A stretch of DNA of 64,000 nt from Ancistrus triradiatus (taxonomy: Eukaryota; Chordata; Actinopteri; Siluriformes; Loricariidae): assembly GCA_025084515.1 (NCBI GenBank), contig JAJAGP010001520.1, positions 1 through 64,000 on the forward strand, written 5' to 3'. Made by a program: the position numbers and the translations under genes. Position 1 is the stretch's first letter; every line of letters starts with the position of its first letter. Of the stretch, positions 23,961-35,619 are shown piece by piece. The notes below the pieces were generated by a model. That model saw only the letters and a program-made list of their open reading frames with translations, ran no database searches and was not told the origin of the DNA.

Positions 23961-24619
23961 TTTATTAGAGGAAATAAAAATCTGTTATGGTACCATTCTG
24001 CTGTCTATTTCATTTTGGTAAGTGTTTCGAGTTTTATAATTAGTTGTATTACAGTTCTGTAATACATGATTTCACATTGTGCTTGAATTCATTTTACTGT
24101 TTAAAATAAACTGTAATGCGGAGGTTAATCTTCACACACGTATATTATGATAATAATATTTTTTTAAGTAGAAGTCTTAGACTTATTCACATACACATTA
24201 TAATATGCTGCCATTTGTTTTTAATTAAAATCTAAAAGTATTACAACTACATTGTTCCTAAAATGAAACAATCCTAACAAGATAACCAATGGGGCAAGCT
24301 TTCACTGTCCTGCAGCAAGGTCATGCACAGCTGACACTATAAAGCCTGCTAAATTGTAAACATCACATGGGAGTAACTACCCACATTAATCAATTCTTGA
24401 CAATACTTAAAAAATACAGTCACACTCTTTACTATTTAACCACAGTACAAATAACTTTTCCATATTCCTCTCTATTTATGTAAAATTTTCAAGGTGGAAC
24501 ACAATAGCTTCCTATGAGACTGTGAGAGGAAAATAAGTAGCCAGACAGTCGAGTTCCATGAATAAGTCCCTGGGAAACGTTCAACACTACAGAGCTTTTC
24601 AGGCTTTAAAGCCTGTCTG
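23961..24619. other. Intronic sequence, nothing recognised
   Basis: AT-rich spacer between the SINE and duplicated segment B. Confidence 0.45.
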
Positions 24620-24897
24620 TTAATAACCTCTAGTCCTGAAGCTGTGGGGTAACCCAGTTTCACGTTTCTGGCTCTTTGCCAGAAGTGATAAACATGTGCT
24701 CCTCTGGGTGAGGATAGGCAGGGTAAACCCTGATATCCACCTCCATCTCTCTTGCTCTCTCACTGATCGCCTTCAGCTGTCCCAAAGCAACCTTTAAGGA
24801 ACACACTTTTTCACATCAGCAGAATCAGTGCCCTCCCTCTGTTCCCACAGTGCCCATACCAGATAATATGGACAAGGAAGCTTTTTTGCATAAATAA
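24620..24897 (+). repeat. Diverged duplicated noncoding segment, copy B
   Basis: Partner of 16581-16885, same orientation, about 8 kb away. Matching blocks follow one another in the same order with small indels. The surroundings do not align well, so the duplication unit is about 300 bp. Confidence 0.7.
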
Positions 24898-25705
24898 GCC
24901 TGACTTTAACACTTCTTTTAAGATACTATGGTTGTAACTAATGAACACTTTTCACAAAGCATCTACAAATGCTGGATCTCTGTGCCTGGTGAAATTTTAA
25001 TTCCTGAATCAATTTATGTCAGATGTGCTAATATTAGAAAGTGGAAAATAGTATCAGTAATTCCCATTGAAATGCTGTCTTCTTTAAAATCCTGTCTGTA
25101 TCATAATGTTAAACCTTTTAAAGACAGTTTTTAAATTGCTGTAATTCACAGTATTTACAGACTTTACATTTTAATGTTTTTGACATTATTTAACACTGCT
25201 AATGTCAGTTCTATAAAATATTTATGGCAGGCAGTACATCATAATGCAGATATGACTGATTTTTAAACAGCAAGTTATATTGTATCGCAATAGCATCTTA
25301 AGTTGTTATCGTATTTACCATCCACATATTTGGTTTTATGGGTGAGTGGAGACAGCCCTAAGCCTGCTCCTGGCACGGCATCATATCATTGCAGTTTTGA
25401 GTGATAGCTTCTCATTATGTTCTCCTTCACCGAGTGGCATCATAATGCCAGAAAGCCCTTCCCCCACAACACACACACCTCCAAATGTAGTCAAATAACT
25501 GGTACAAATGATATGGTGTCAGGAATTTGAATGCATTAAAAGTAATAATAGTATACATTGAATAATATATATAGCATATTATATGTAGATAGACAAATAA
25601 TAAAAATAATGCTTTAAGAAGCAAATGTAATAAGCTACAATCACATATTGATTAAGGGTAGCCTATTACTCTCAGGTGTCTCTAATCAGTGATCAATTAC
25701 AAAAC
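24898..25705. other. Intronic sequence, nothing recognised
   Basis: AT-rich. A more complex block at about 25330-25500 is not repeat-like. Confidence 0.4.
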
Positions 25706-25707
25706 TA

Positions 25708-26215
25708 CAGCACAGTGCAAATGTCTTAGGCCACCATTAGGTTAGGTATACCATTGTTTTAGCAGTGGTATAATGACCGTATATAATTATTTCCCAGTCT
25801 CTTTATTAGACAACAACAAGAAAATACAGGAAATATGTATGCAGTATTAAAAAACAGCTTCTGTATGCTACAGTGGCAAGTACTTAGTGTGACCTCCCCT
25901 TACACTTAAGAAATAGCAGCATCTGCCAGCTTCACCAGGATGCCAAGTTGACCCTTCTACAGTCTGAAGAATCTTGAGCAGGAATTTTATAATACCATTT
26001 TTTGAAGGGTATCAGCCAAGAAACTTGGCTGGGAGCAGGGTGACAAGAATAAAATATGTTACTGCTCACCAAGATTAGAATTAAGACCAGTGGAAAGTAT
26101 TATGGAGTGACATATCCAAGTTTGAAACGATTGGGTCCATTTGTCAACAATATACCATATTTGATCAATATCGTTGCTAAAACAACAAATCTAGTGGTGG
26201 CCTAAGACAGTACTG
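25708..26215. mobile_element. Non-autonomous Tc1-type element (gtcttaggccacca termini)
   Basis: The left end cagcacagtgcaaatgtctt (continuing aggccacca) and the right end (reverse complement cagtactgtcttaggccacc) are inverted repeats, each next to TA (25706-25707 and 26216-26217). The 508-bp interior has only traces of coding sequence. The subterminal block tggtataatgaccgtatata recurs at both ends of the nest at 41641-43290. Confidence 0.75.
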
Positions 26216-26276
26216 TATGTCTCCACAAAGTTGACTAGTTTAAGTACAATTTAAGTACAAGTTTTTGAAAGTATTA

Positions 26277-27864
26277 CAGTGGGACAAAAAAGTATTTAGT
26301 CAGCCACTGATTGTGCAAGTTCTCCTACTTAGAAAGATGAGAGAGGTCTGTAATTTTCATCATAGCTACTCTTCAACTATGAGAGACAAAATGAGAAAAA
26401 AATTCAGGAAATCACATTGTAGAATTTTTAAAGAATTTCATGGTAAATTATGGTGGACAAATAAGTATTTGGTTCAACAACCCAAAGTTCAACTATTACT
26501 TTGTAACATAACCTTTGTTGGCAAATGACAGAGGTCCAACGTTCCTGTAAGTTCTTCAGAGGTTTGCACACACTGTAGCTGGTAATTTGCGCCATTCCTC
26601 CATGCAGATTCTCCTCTAGAGAGTGATGTTTGGGGCAAAGGCGGGCAACACGGACTTTCAAACTCACTCCACACATTTTATATGGGGGTTGAGTCTGGAG
26701 GACTGGCTAGGCCACTCCAGCGACCTTGAAATGCTTTTTACGGAGCCACTCCTCATTGGTGTTTTAGTTGGTTGGGATCATGTCATGCTGGAAGGACATT
26801 GAGGACAAGTTTTCCATCTTCAATGCCTCACTGATGGAAAGGAGGTTTTGGCTTTAATCTCACGATACAGACCCCCGTTCATTCTTCCCTTAAACACGGA
26901 TCAGTTGTCTTGTCAACGATGCAGAAAACACAGCCCCAAAGTATGATGTTTCCACCCCATGCTTCCCAGTAGTAGGGTGCAATCAGAAAGAATTATTATT
27001 CCTCCAAACCCACGACAACTTGCGTTTTTTACCAAAAGGTTCTATTTGGGTTTCATCTGAGCCCACATGTATTCTCCCAATCCTCTTCTGGATCACCATA
27101 TTGCCTCTGCCAAACTTCAGACGGGCCCTGGACATTGACTGGCTTAAGCAGGGGGGCACGCTGGCACTGGCAGGATCTGAGTTCCCTCTTAGTGTACTGG
27201 GTTACTGATGGTTAGCTTTGTTTACTTTGGTTCCCAGCTTCTCTGCAGGTCATTCATTCAGGTCCCTACGTGTAGTTATGGGATTTTGCTCACCGTTCTC
27301 ATGATCATTCTGACTCACGGATTGAGATCTTGGTGGAACCCCCGATTGAGGGAGGTTTGTATGGTCTGTTGTCTTCCATTTTCTTACAATGCGCCCACAG
27401 GTTGATTTATTCAACCTCCTGCTTGCCTATTGTAGATTCACTCTTTCCCAGCCTGTTGGTGCAGGTCTACCCCAATTTTTTCCTGGTGGCATTTCGGCAG
27501 CCTCTTTGGTCTTGGCCATCGTTGAGTTAGAGTCTGAACTGTTTGAGGGATGTGGAACAGGTGTCTTTTATACCGATAACAGTGTCATCAGAACAGGTGA
27601 CATAATAGATGTGGTAACCAAGTGGCGGACAGAAGAGCTTCTAAAAGAAGAAGTCACAGGTCTGTGATGAGCCAGAAATCTTGCTTGTTGTGGGTGACCA
27701 ACTACGTATTTGTCACCATTGGTTTACCATTAAATCTTTTCGTGATTTTTTTCTCAATTGTCTCTCACAGTTGAATGTACCTCTGATGAAAATGACAGAT
27801 GCATCGTTATAAGCAGGAGAACATGCACAATCAGTGGCTGAATAAATATTTTGTTGCCCCACTG
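26277..27864 (-). mobile_element. Tc1-like transposon, indel-riddled copy
   Basis: Terminal repeats cagtgggacaaaaaagtatt and gttgccccactg lie inside TA target sites (26275-26276 and 27865-27866). At 1588 bp it is the longest copy of this subfamily here and is nearly collinear with the 8504 and 60649 copies, but single-base insertions and losses occur every few tens of bases. Transposase orientation is minus. HTH, linker and DDE parts are all traceable, but no frame stays open. Confidence 0.88.
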
Positions 27865-27937
27865 TAAATGTCGTAAGTGGGCCTTAAACTCCCATTTAAC
27901 CATCAATTTGGAACAATTTCAAACCAGACTGAGGACT

Positions 27938-27942
27938 GTATT
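27938..27942. repeat. Target-site duplication of the LTR element, left copy
   Basis: GTATT immediately precedes the left LTR and is repeated exactly at 33262-33266 after the right LTR. Confidence 0.9.
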
Positions 27943-28499
27943 TGTGACGGCGTGAGCAGGAGGGGAAGCAGGAGACGAACGCAGGTTCAAAAGTTAAGGG
28001 GTGATTTATTAATAATAAACCAACAAAGGCAGACACAGCGAACAGAAAGAAAAGGGCATGCAAGGACGAAAACGGGTTGTAACTTAAACTTAGACATAAG
28101 CCGGATTAATGGGTGCTAAACAAAAACCGGAAAAAAGGAGTAGGGTGTGACCAAAGTGAAACGGGTGTTACTGCCAAAAACAAAACAACGGAAGTGCCTA
28201 AATGTGCAATACCTGAGGATATGAGGGGCACGAACGGGAACACAGAGAGCAAGGGACGGAACGCCACAGGGATGCGACACCAGGACGACATCCAAGTGGC
28301 AAGGGCAGCGCCGGACGCGAGACGGAGAACGGCGCGTAGGGACGGCAACCGACACAATAATCGCAGTGACGGTTGAAGTGAGTGCGGGTTAATAGAGTGC
28401 GGGCGTTGTGAATGTGAAGAAAATGAGGAAAACAGGTGCGTTTGTGATGGTGAAGTGGCGCAGTGACGCTGGCGTGGTGGCCAGCGAGCCAGCGTGACA
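27943..28499 (-). repeat. 3' LTR of the element
   Basis: Starts tgtgacggcg and ends agcgtgaca on the plus strand. The minus strand carries an AATAAA at 28010-28005. Collinear with 32727-33261 throughout, with many one-base indels and a few substitutions between the two. Confidence 0.9.
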
Positions 28500-28515
28500 G
28501 AGCCCCCCCCCAAGG
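28500..28515 (-). other. Polypurine tract
   Basis: On the minus strand, ttgggggggggctc abuts the 3' LTR, the position and composition expected for the plus-strand primer of a retroelement. Confidence 0.7.
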
Positions 28516-28599
28516 GAGTCGAGACGGAGCTAGGGACTCCAGAAAGAGCCCCCGGGTTCCAGGTACGGTCTCGGGGGGTCCCTCGCCGGGCGGACCTAG

Positions 28600-31500
28600 G
28601 ATGGGACTGCCAACAGTCGGAGGGTCGGCGCGTAGAGACACCGATTTGAGGCGACGCTTGACAGCAGAGCGGCGACTTACCCGGAGGGAGAAGAGGGAAA
28701 GAAGAGCGGTCGGAGACGTCTTCGGGCGGCGGACGCTTGACAGCAGAGTCGGCGAGGGCGGCGGGACGCTGACAGCAGAGTCGGCAGAGGCGGCGAGGAG
28801 GCGACGCTCTGAAGCAGAGTCGGCGATCGGAGGAGAGGAGAGACGCGTGGAGAGAGGGACGGAGGAGAGGCCGGAGGAAGAGGGAGAGCGGAGGAGGGAG
28901 ATATGGCTGGCGGCGATTGAGAGACGATGGAGGCGACGGCATTTGAGAGAGGAAGTCGGCGAGGGCGGCGGACGCTTGAGAACGGAGGCGCGAGGCGGAG
29001 AAGCTTGAAGCGGACGGGGAGGCTGGCGAAGGCGGCCGTCAGCAGAGACGAGGGGCGATGCGCTTGAGAGCAGGAGAGAGGCGGCAGTGCTGAGAGCGAG
29101 ACGGGCGGACGTGCTTGGAGAGCAGAGACGAGGCGGCCGTGTGGCAGACAGAGCGAGGGAGGGCCGTGCTTGGCAGCAGAGACGAGGCGGCCGTGCTTGG
29201 AAGCAGAGAGACGAGGCGGCCCGTGCTTGGCAGCAGAGAGACGAGGGCGGGCCGTGTTCGGCGCAGAGACGAGGGCCGTGTGTTGGCAGCAGAGGACGAG
29301 GCGGCGTGCTGGGCAGCAGAGACGAGGAGGACGTGCTTGGAAGCAGAGAAGGAGGCGGCCGTGCTTGGCAGCAGAGAAGAGGAAGGAAGGGAAGGGAGCA
29401 GAGAAGAGGGCTTGGGCGGGGGACTGGCGGGGGCAAGAAGAGAAGGAGGAGGTCCCTCTTTGTTCTTCTCCGTTCCCCGCTTCTTGCCGTGCTTGGCAGC
29501 CAGAGACGAGGGGCGGCCGGTGCTTGGCAGCAGAAGGACGAGGCGGCCGTGCTTGAGAGCAGAGACGAGGCGGCCGTGCTGAGAGCAGCGGCGAGGCGGC
29601 CGTGCATTGAGAGCAGAGACAGAGGCGGGCCGTTGCTTGGAGCAGAGACGAGGCGCCGTTTGCTTGATAGCAGAGACGAGGCTGGCGTGCTTGAGAGCAG
29701 AGAGAGACGAGGCGCGTGCTTGAGAGCAGGAGACGCGGCGGCGATGCTGCAGCAGAGAGATGGACGCTAGGCGATGATTGGACAGCAGAAGACGAGGCGG
29801 CGATGCTTGGCAGCAGAGACGAGGCGGCCGATGCTGGCACCGAGACGAGCGGGCAGAGCTTGGCAGCGCAGAGAAGAGACGAGGCTAGGAGGATGCTTGC
29901 AGCAGAGCGAGGCGGGCGAGTTGACAGCAGAGACGAGTCGGCGATTGCTTGACAGCAGAGACGAAGGCGGGCGATGCTTGACGCAGAGACGAGGCGGCGA
30001 TGCTGGACAGCAGAGCAGGGGACGAGGGTGATGGAGAGCCAAGAGCCGTGGAACGGCGGGATGGGGGGAGCTGGAGAGCAGAGCCGTGGACGGCGGGGAA
30101 GCTGGAGAGCAGAGCGTGGGACGGCGGGATGCTGGAGAGCAGAGCCGTGACGGCGGGATGCTGGAGAGCAGAGACGTGGACGGGGGTGGCTGGAGAGCAG
30201 AGCGTGGACGGGGTGCTGGGGGGGGGCATGGAGCGCAGAAAAAGCCGTGGACGGGGGGCTGGAGAGCAGAGCGTGGACGGGGTTGCGGGAGAGCAGAAGA
30301 GTGGAAGGGGTGCTGGAGAAGAGCAGAGCCGTGGACGGGGGTGCTGGAGAGCAGAGCCGGGACGGGGGTGTGGAGAAGCAGAGCCGTGGACGGGGGTTTG
30401 CTGGAGAGCAGAGACGTTGGACGGATGCTGGAGAGCAGAGCCTGACGACGTAGCTTGAGAGCAGAGCCGGTGACGGACGTGATTGCTTGAGAGCAGAGCC
30501 GTGACGACGTGATGCTTGAGAGCAGAAGCCGTGGACGACGTGATGATGCTTGAGAGCAGAGTGTGGTCGACGTGGTGCTTGAGAGCAGAGTCGGGACGAC
30601 GTTGGTGCCTTGAGACAGAGTCTGGACGACGTGGTGCTTGAGAGCAGGGTCGTGGACGGATGTGGTGCTGACAGCAGGGTCGTGAGACGGGACGTGGTGT
30701 TGGACAGCCGAGTAGTGGACGACGTGGTGATTGAACAGCAAGAGCGTGGACGACGTGGTGCTTGACAGAGAGTCGTGGAAGACGTGGTGCTTGACAGCAG
30801 AGTCGTGGACGACGTGGTGATTGACAGCAGGTCGGGACGACGTGGTGCTTGACAGCAGAGTCGTGGACGACGTGGTGCTTGAAGCGAGTCGTGGACGAGC
30901 GTGGTGATTGACAGCAGAGGTCGTGGACGACGTGGTGCTTGACAGCCAGAGTGTGGACGACGTGGTGCTTGACAGCAGAGTCGTGGACGACGTGGTGCTT
31001 GACAGCAGAGTCGTGGACGCGTTGTGCTTGACAGCAGCAGAGTCGTGGACGACGTGGGCTTGGACAGCACGCGTCGTGGACGACGTGGCTGCTTGACAGC
31101 AGAGTGTGGACGACGTGGTGGCTTGAACAGCAGGAGTCGGGACGGATGGTGGTGCTGACAGAGATCGTGGAACGACGTGGTGCTTGACAGCAGAGGCGTG
31201 GACGACGTTTGGTGATTGACGCAGAGTCGTGGACGACGTGGTGCTCGACAGCAAGAGTCGTGGACGGCGTTGGTGGCTGACAGCAGAGTCGTGGACGACG
31301 TGGTGTTGGACAGCAGCCAGAGTCGGTGGGACGAAGCGTGGGTGCTGACAGCAGAGTCGTGGACGAGTGGTGCTTGACAGCAGAGTCGTGGACGACTGGT
31401 GCTTGACAGCAAGAGTCGTGGACGGGACGTGGTGCGGACAGCAGAGTCGTTGGACGACGTGTGCTTGACAGAAGAGTCGTGGCGACGTGTGCTTGACAGC

Positions 31501-31990
31501 AGAGTAGTGGACGACGTGGTGCTTGACAGCAGAGCGTGGACGACGTGGTGCTGAAAGGCAGAGTCGTGGACGACGTGGTGCTTGACCGCAGAGCGTGGAC
31601 GAACGTGGTGCTGAAAGCAGAGTCGTGGACGACGTGGTGCTTGATCGCAGATCGTGGACGACGTGGGCTTGACAGCCGAGCGTGGACGACGTGGTGCTTG
31701 ACCAGCAGAGTCGTGACGACGTTGGGGCTTGACAGCAGAGTGGGCGACGTGGTGCTTGACGCAGAGTCGTGGCGACGTGGTGCTTGACACGCAGAGTCGG
31801 GACGACGTGGGTGCTTGGGTCGCAGAGTCGTGGAACGACTTGGTGCTTGACAGCACAGAGGTCGATGGACTTGAGTCTACGTGGAGGAGGAAGTCCCTGA
31901 AAGGTTTCCTCTTGGGGGTTGCACTGGAAGCTGCAGGACGTGGGCACGACGGTCGTGGTTGCAGGAGGGGGCACGGACGTACGTGGTGCA
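28600..31990 (-). repeat. 30-bp minisatellite, four variant domains, inside the LTR element
   Basis: The unit is about 30 bp with the core ttgacagcagag or close variants. Plus-strand variants are arranged in blocks: about 28640-28990 (cagcagagtcggcgagggcg), 28990-30010 (cttggcagcagagacgaggc), 30010-30460 (gctggagagcagagccgtgg) and 30460-31870 (cttgacagcagagtcgtgga). Degenerate units continue to about 31990. The last block alone has some 45 units, estimated from length. The unit has no stop in most frames, so long open stretches arise on both strands (for example 32018-28677 on the minus strand). On the minus strand one frame reads HDSAVKHHVV repeatedly. Frequent one-base indels shuffle the frames. 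I know no protein of this kind. Confidence 0.9.
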
Positions 31991-32132
31991 GGGAGGGGCA
32001 CGACTGTCCGTGGTGCAAGGAGTGGGCACGGACGTCCGAGATGAAGACGGACCTAGTCCGTTCGGATCAGTTTACCCAAAATAGAGTTCGGGATACGGAA
32101 CTAGAGGGATCGGAAACGGCGGTTATAGGGAA

Positions 32133-32711
32133 CTAGAGGCTCCGGCAAGGACCTAGCGGATACGGGGTACGATCCACGAGAAAACCAAAGGATCGGGGGG
32201 CGAGAAACAAGAGCGACTCTAAAGATATAGTTATTGGTAGATTAGGATCTGAGGTGAGATTAGAGCGATTGGAGTGATGACTATCGAGCAATAGAGAGTC
32301 AGACATCATGGGTGTTCGTGGATGCTTAGTTCGGGTGGTCCGACTGGTGGCAAGCTGGGGATCCAGCACATGACCAACCAGAGTCGAGCGGATAGGGCGA
32401 ACGGGTTCAAAAACACCGGACACAGTAGCATCGATGCCCAGGGAGCCCCGTTGGGAGCGAAAAGAAATCTCTAGCAACTCCAAAAGCTGCCCCACGGTTC
32501 CCTCCTGGAGCATCGGCCACAAGTGAGTGGCCCAAACAAGGGCTTCACCCCCAAGGTGAAGAACTACAAACGACATTTTGTCATATTCGGATTCAAATGG
32601 GACGTGATGAAAATACTGCCCGCACCATTCCACGAACGGCTGTCAGGGGGCAGGATTGCCGTCGAAACGGCCGAAGGAAAAAGAAAAATCTAAAGAACCT
32701 GCCGTCTCCAT
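32133..32711 (-). pseudogene. Gypsy-type gag remnant
   Basis: Begins with an ATG at 32711 (METAGSLDFSFSFGRFDG), is interrupted by an in-frame TGA 22 codons in, and then continues open through WCGQYFHHVPFES, YDKMSFVVLHL and GEALVWATHLWP to a stop at 32133. The pattern of a hydrophobic segment followed by a Leu/Val-Trp-Ala motif is characteristic of the retrotransposon Gag family of Ty3/Gypsy elements. No zinc knuckle was seen, and the part downstream of about residue 110 no longer resembles Gag. It begins 16 nt after the 5' LTR, as expected for a short leader. Confidence 0.8.
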
Positions 32712-32726
32712 AGCGGCGGATTATTC

Positions 32727-33261
32727 TGTAACGGCGGAGGCGGATGGGAAGCAGGAGACGTACGCAGGTTCACAAAAGTAAAGGGGTGATTTATTAACAA
32801 TAACCAACAAAGGCAGACACAGCAAACAGAAAAGGCAAGGACCGAAAACGGGTTTGTAAACTTAAAAACTCGACCTAAGCCGGATAATGGGTTGCTAAAC
32901 AAAACGAAAACAGGTAGGGAAAAAACCTAAAGCTGGAAACGGGGGTCACTGCAAAACAAAAACACGGAAGTGCCTAAATGATGCAATACCTGAGGATATG
33001 AGGGGCACGACCGAACACAGAGGAGCAACAGGACGGAACGCACAGGGGATGCGAAAGCCAGGACGAACATCAAGGCAAGGCGCGCAGGGACGCGAGACGG
33101 AGAACGGGCGCGTAGGGACGCAAACCGACATCAATAATCCGCAGTGACGGTGAAGTGAGTGCGGGTTAAATAGAGTGCGGGTGTGATGAAGAAATGAGGA
33201 ACAGGTGCGTGTGATGTGACGTGCGCAGGTGACGCTGGCGTGGTGGCCAGCGAGCGTGACA
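32727..33261 (-). repeat. 5' LTR of the element
   Basis: Starts tgtaacggcgg and ends gagcgtgaca on the plus strand. On the minus strand a TATTTAA box lies at 33172-33166 and AATAAA at 32795-32790, plausible promoter and polyadenylation signals in the right order. Confidence 0.88.
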
Positions 33262-33266
33262 GTATT
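33262..33266. repeat. Target-site duplication of the LTR element, right copy
   Basis: GTATT, identical to 27938-27942. Confidence 0.9.
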
Positions 33267-34899
33267 TTAAAATACAACAATCTATCAATACTATCATGAA
33301 CTGTTAAAAATAAATAAAGCCTTAAAGTTCAGATACTGCCCATTTTACAATTGCCCGACTCATGATATTTCGACTTTATGTTGGGAATCCGATAATAAAC
33401 AAAAAATGCATTCAGCACAAACCGTACAAACCGTACTCTGAATTTTATGAATTTATCGCTTCCCAGACAAGTGATGCACAGTATGATACTCTCTTACTCT
33501 CTCTTCTGCTGAATGAGAAGTGTGTAACTTAGGCAATAAGGTGGCAGGAGTGAGGAGCGCTGGGAAATGTCGCGAGGAAAAGCCGTGGTTGTGCAATAAT
33601 CATTTTTTGACTTTCACTTTCATTATACTATTCAATAAATTACAAAATATATACAATACTTTATTATAAGATAAGCTTGCTGTTAATGATTTTCCCACTG
33701 TAGTTTAATGTAAGTGTTTTAATCATGTTTAAGGTATGCTATGCGCTACATTATTCTTCTTTCAATAGGCAGTGTGTGATATAGGGAGTCAATGTACGCT
33801 ATGCTATGATATATACAGTATATATTCCACTCCTCGATTTATGATAAATTCAACTTACGATGGATTTGTCAAAAGTATCCCCATTGTAATTTGAGGACTA
33901 CCTTTACATCAACAACTTCCCATGTCCATTTTGGCAAATTAACTAATTGGTTTTACAAAGCATCACCATTATGTGTAGTTCAAAAAGCTGAAATTTCTAA
34001 AACATTCAAATTAAATTTAAAATACAATATGTGATGCCTTCCCCATTCATGTGAAAGGGCAATTCACTAACAATAGCCGTAATATTTGGACTCTTGTGTA
34101 ACTGAGCTCTTCAAACTGGAGATGCAGATGAATGACGTTCTTTTGTCCTGCTTCTTATCATCAACTGTCCAAACCCAGACGAGACAAGCAACCGCAAAAG
34201 TCCATGATGCTGCTTGTTGGCCCTTCTGCCTTTTCATCAGCCACCCTTCCTTATCAGGTAGGCTGCAGAGAATGGCCACTGACCTGGAGCCTGACATGCT
34301 GAATGAGTCTCATCAGCAGCTTTCCCTTTCTGCACAACCATCCACAAAGCAAAGCACTGCTGTGATTGTTCTTCCTCCCAGAGCATAGGGAGAGATGGGT
34401 GACTTGTGCAATCCTCCTGATAACAGATAGCTAGCTTTCTAAATGTCAGAAAAGATATTGGAGTGGAGATATGTCTGAAAGACCACAGACTGCATAGTTA
34501 TTGACAAATAGACAAGATATGAGAGAGCACTGGTCAAATATTTTCCAAAATAGATAGTCCCAAATATAGACAAGCCAAAAGGACTTGATATAGAATGATA
34601 GAAAACTGTTTCCAGTTTCATGTAATTCCAATGCCATATTGCAGTAGGGAGTTTACAGAGAACAATTTTGCAAGAGTTCATGAAAGATCCTTGATATTGT
34701 GTATGCACAAAAGCCTCATGCTCTACACACCAAACCTGTCCAACATACACTCACTGAAGTGATCTTTTAATGATATGTTCATTGCCTTAGGTAGACAGAG
34801 GGCAGCCAACTCCTATGCTAAAAACTTGTTTCCAGCCTTTCAAACTAAAACTATAATACAAACTTTGGATTTTCCACTAACAGTGGACATATGGACTTA
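33267..34899. other. Intronic sequence, little recognised
   Basis: Around 33830-33905 the text (cctcgatttatgataaattc ... ccccattgtaatttgaggac) resembles an interspersed DNA-transposon end, unconfirmed. The block at 34080-34400 is complex and non-repetitive and could be conserved noncoding sequence. No exon identified. Confidence 0.35.
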
Positions 34900-35619
34900 G
34901 GCTATGTCCACACGTACAGGGGTATTTTCTAAAACGGGGGTTTTCAAATTCGTTTATAAAAAACATCCCGTCCACACAAGCACTGTTTAAATCACAAACT
35001 TCGTCCACATGAAAACGCAAAAACGCACACAGTCGCTGTCAAGAGCAATGCCAAACCAGCAGTCCTATATGCCGGCGAAGCAGCTCACTCAACGACAACA
35101 GCAACGTCCTATGCATACGGACATTTTCTCGCCATTCTTCTTCAACGACCACTTCGTTTTGGAAGCTGTCCCACCAACGAGAGGTCCGACCGGGTCTGGT
35201 CCCAAACCGGCGACTCTGGGGCCGGGAACTGCTTCGTGGGTGTGATGGATATAGTAGTGACCTCCGTAGCGCTTTCTGACGCCTCTGTTCTTCAGTGTAA
35301 TGAAAAAGTAATAATTGTAAATGTATTTGTAGATTTGTAACAAGTTCCGTCAGCAGTGTTACAGCTGGCAATACTTTGGCTACGTCCGCTATTGCACAAA
35401 ATCGCCTCATGTAAACCAAGGAGATAACGGCGCACAAAGGACGTTACAAGCAAGAAACTCCGTTTTCCCAGTTTCTGAAAATCTTCACCCTGGAAGGAGT
35501 TTTGCAAAAAGTCCGTTTTCAGTGACCTAAAACACCGTTTTCGTGTGGACGAAAGATCAAAACGCATAGAAAAAGCTACGTTTTTAAAAAATACTCGTGT
35601 TCGTGTGGACAGGGCCATA
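34900..35619. mobile_element. MITE with gtccacacg termini
   Basis: The left end ggctatgtccacacgtacag and right end (reverse complement ggccctgtccacacgaacac) are inverted repeats. The subterminal regions repeat cgtccacacaag, cgtccacatg and cgtgtggacg, and caaaaacgc motifs, all consistent with a transposase-binding array. About 720 bp. Open frames on both strands have no known motif. The target duplication could not be fixed, so the superfamily (hAT-like is my guess) is uncertain. Confidence 0.7.

Larger units (their letters stand above)
27943..33261 (-). mobile_element. Complete but pol-less Ty3/Gypsy-type LTR element
   Basis: Two LTRs (27943-28499 and 32727-33261) begin TG and end CA and are bracketed by the 5-bp duplication GTATT. 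Coding orientation is minus, so the right LTR is the 5' one. In element order: 5' LTR, a leader of about 15 nt, a gag remnant from 32711 down to about 32133, a minisatellite from about 31990 to 28600, a G-rich polypurine tract at 28500-28515, then the 3' LTR. No protease, reverse transcriptase, RNase H or integrase sequence is visible, so it would depend on proteins from another element. A primer-binding site could not be assigned. Confidence 0.9.

Noticed and set aside
28463..30458. Plus-strand open stretches rich in Gly, Arg and Glu over the same array
   Set aside because: Same cause as above, and the strand is opposite to the LTR element's coding orientation.
28677..32018. Very long minus-strand open stretch (over 1100 codons) with Ser/Pro/Arg/Cys-rich repeats
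   Set aside because: It is produced by a 30-bp unit without stops. The opposite strand is also open for long stretches and frames switch at one-base indels. I annotate it as minisatellite, not as a gene.
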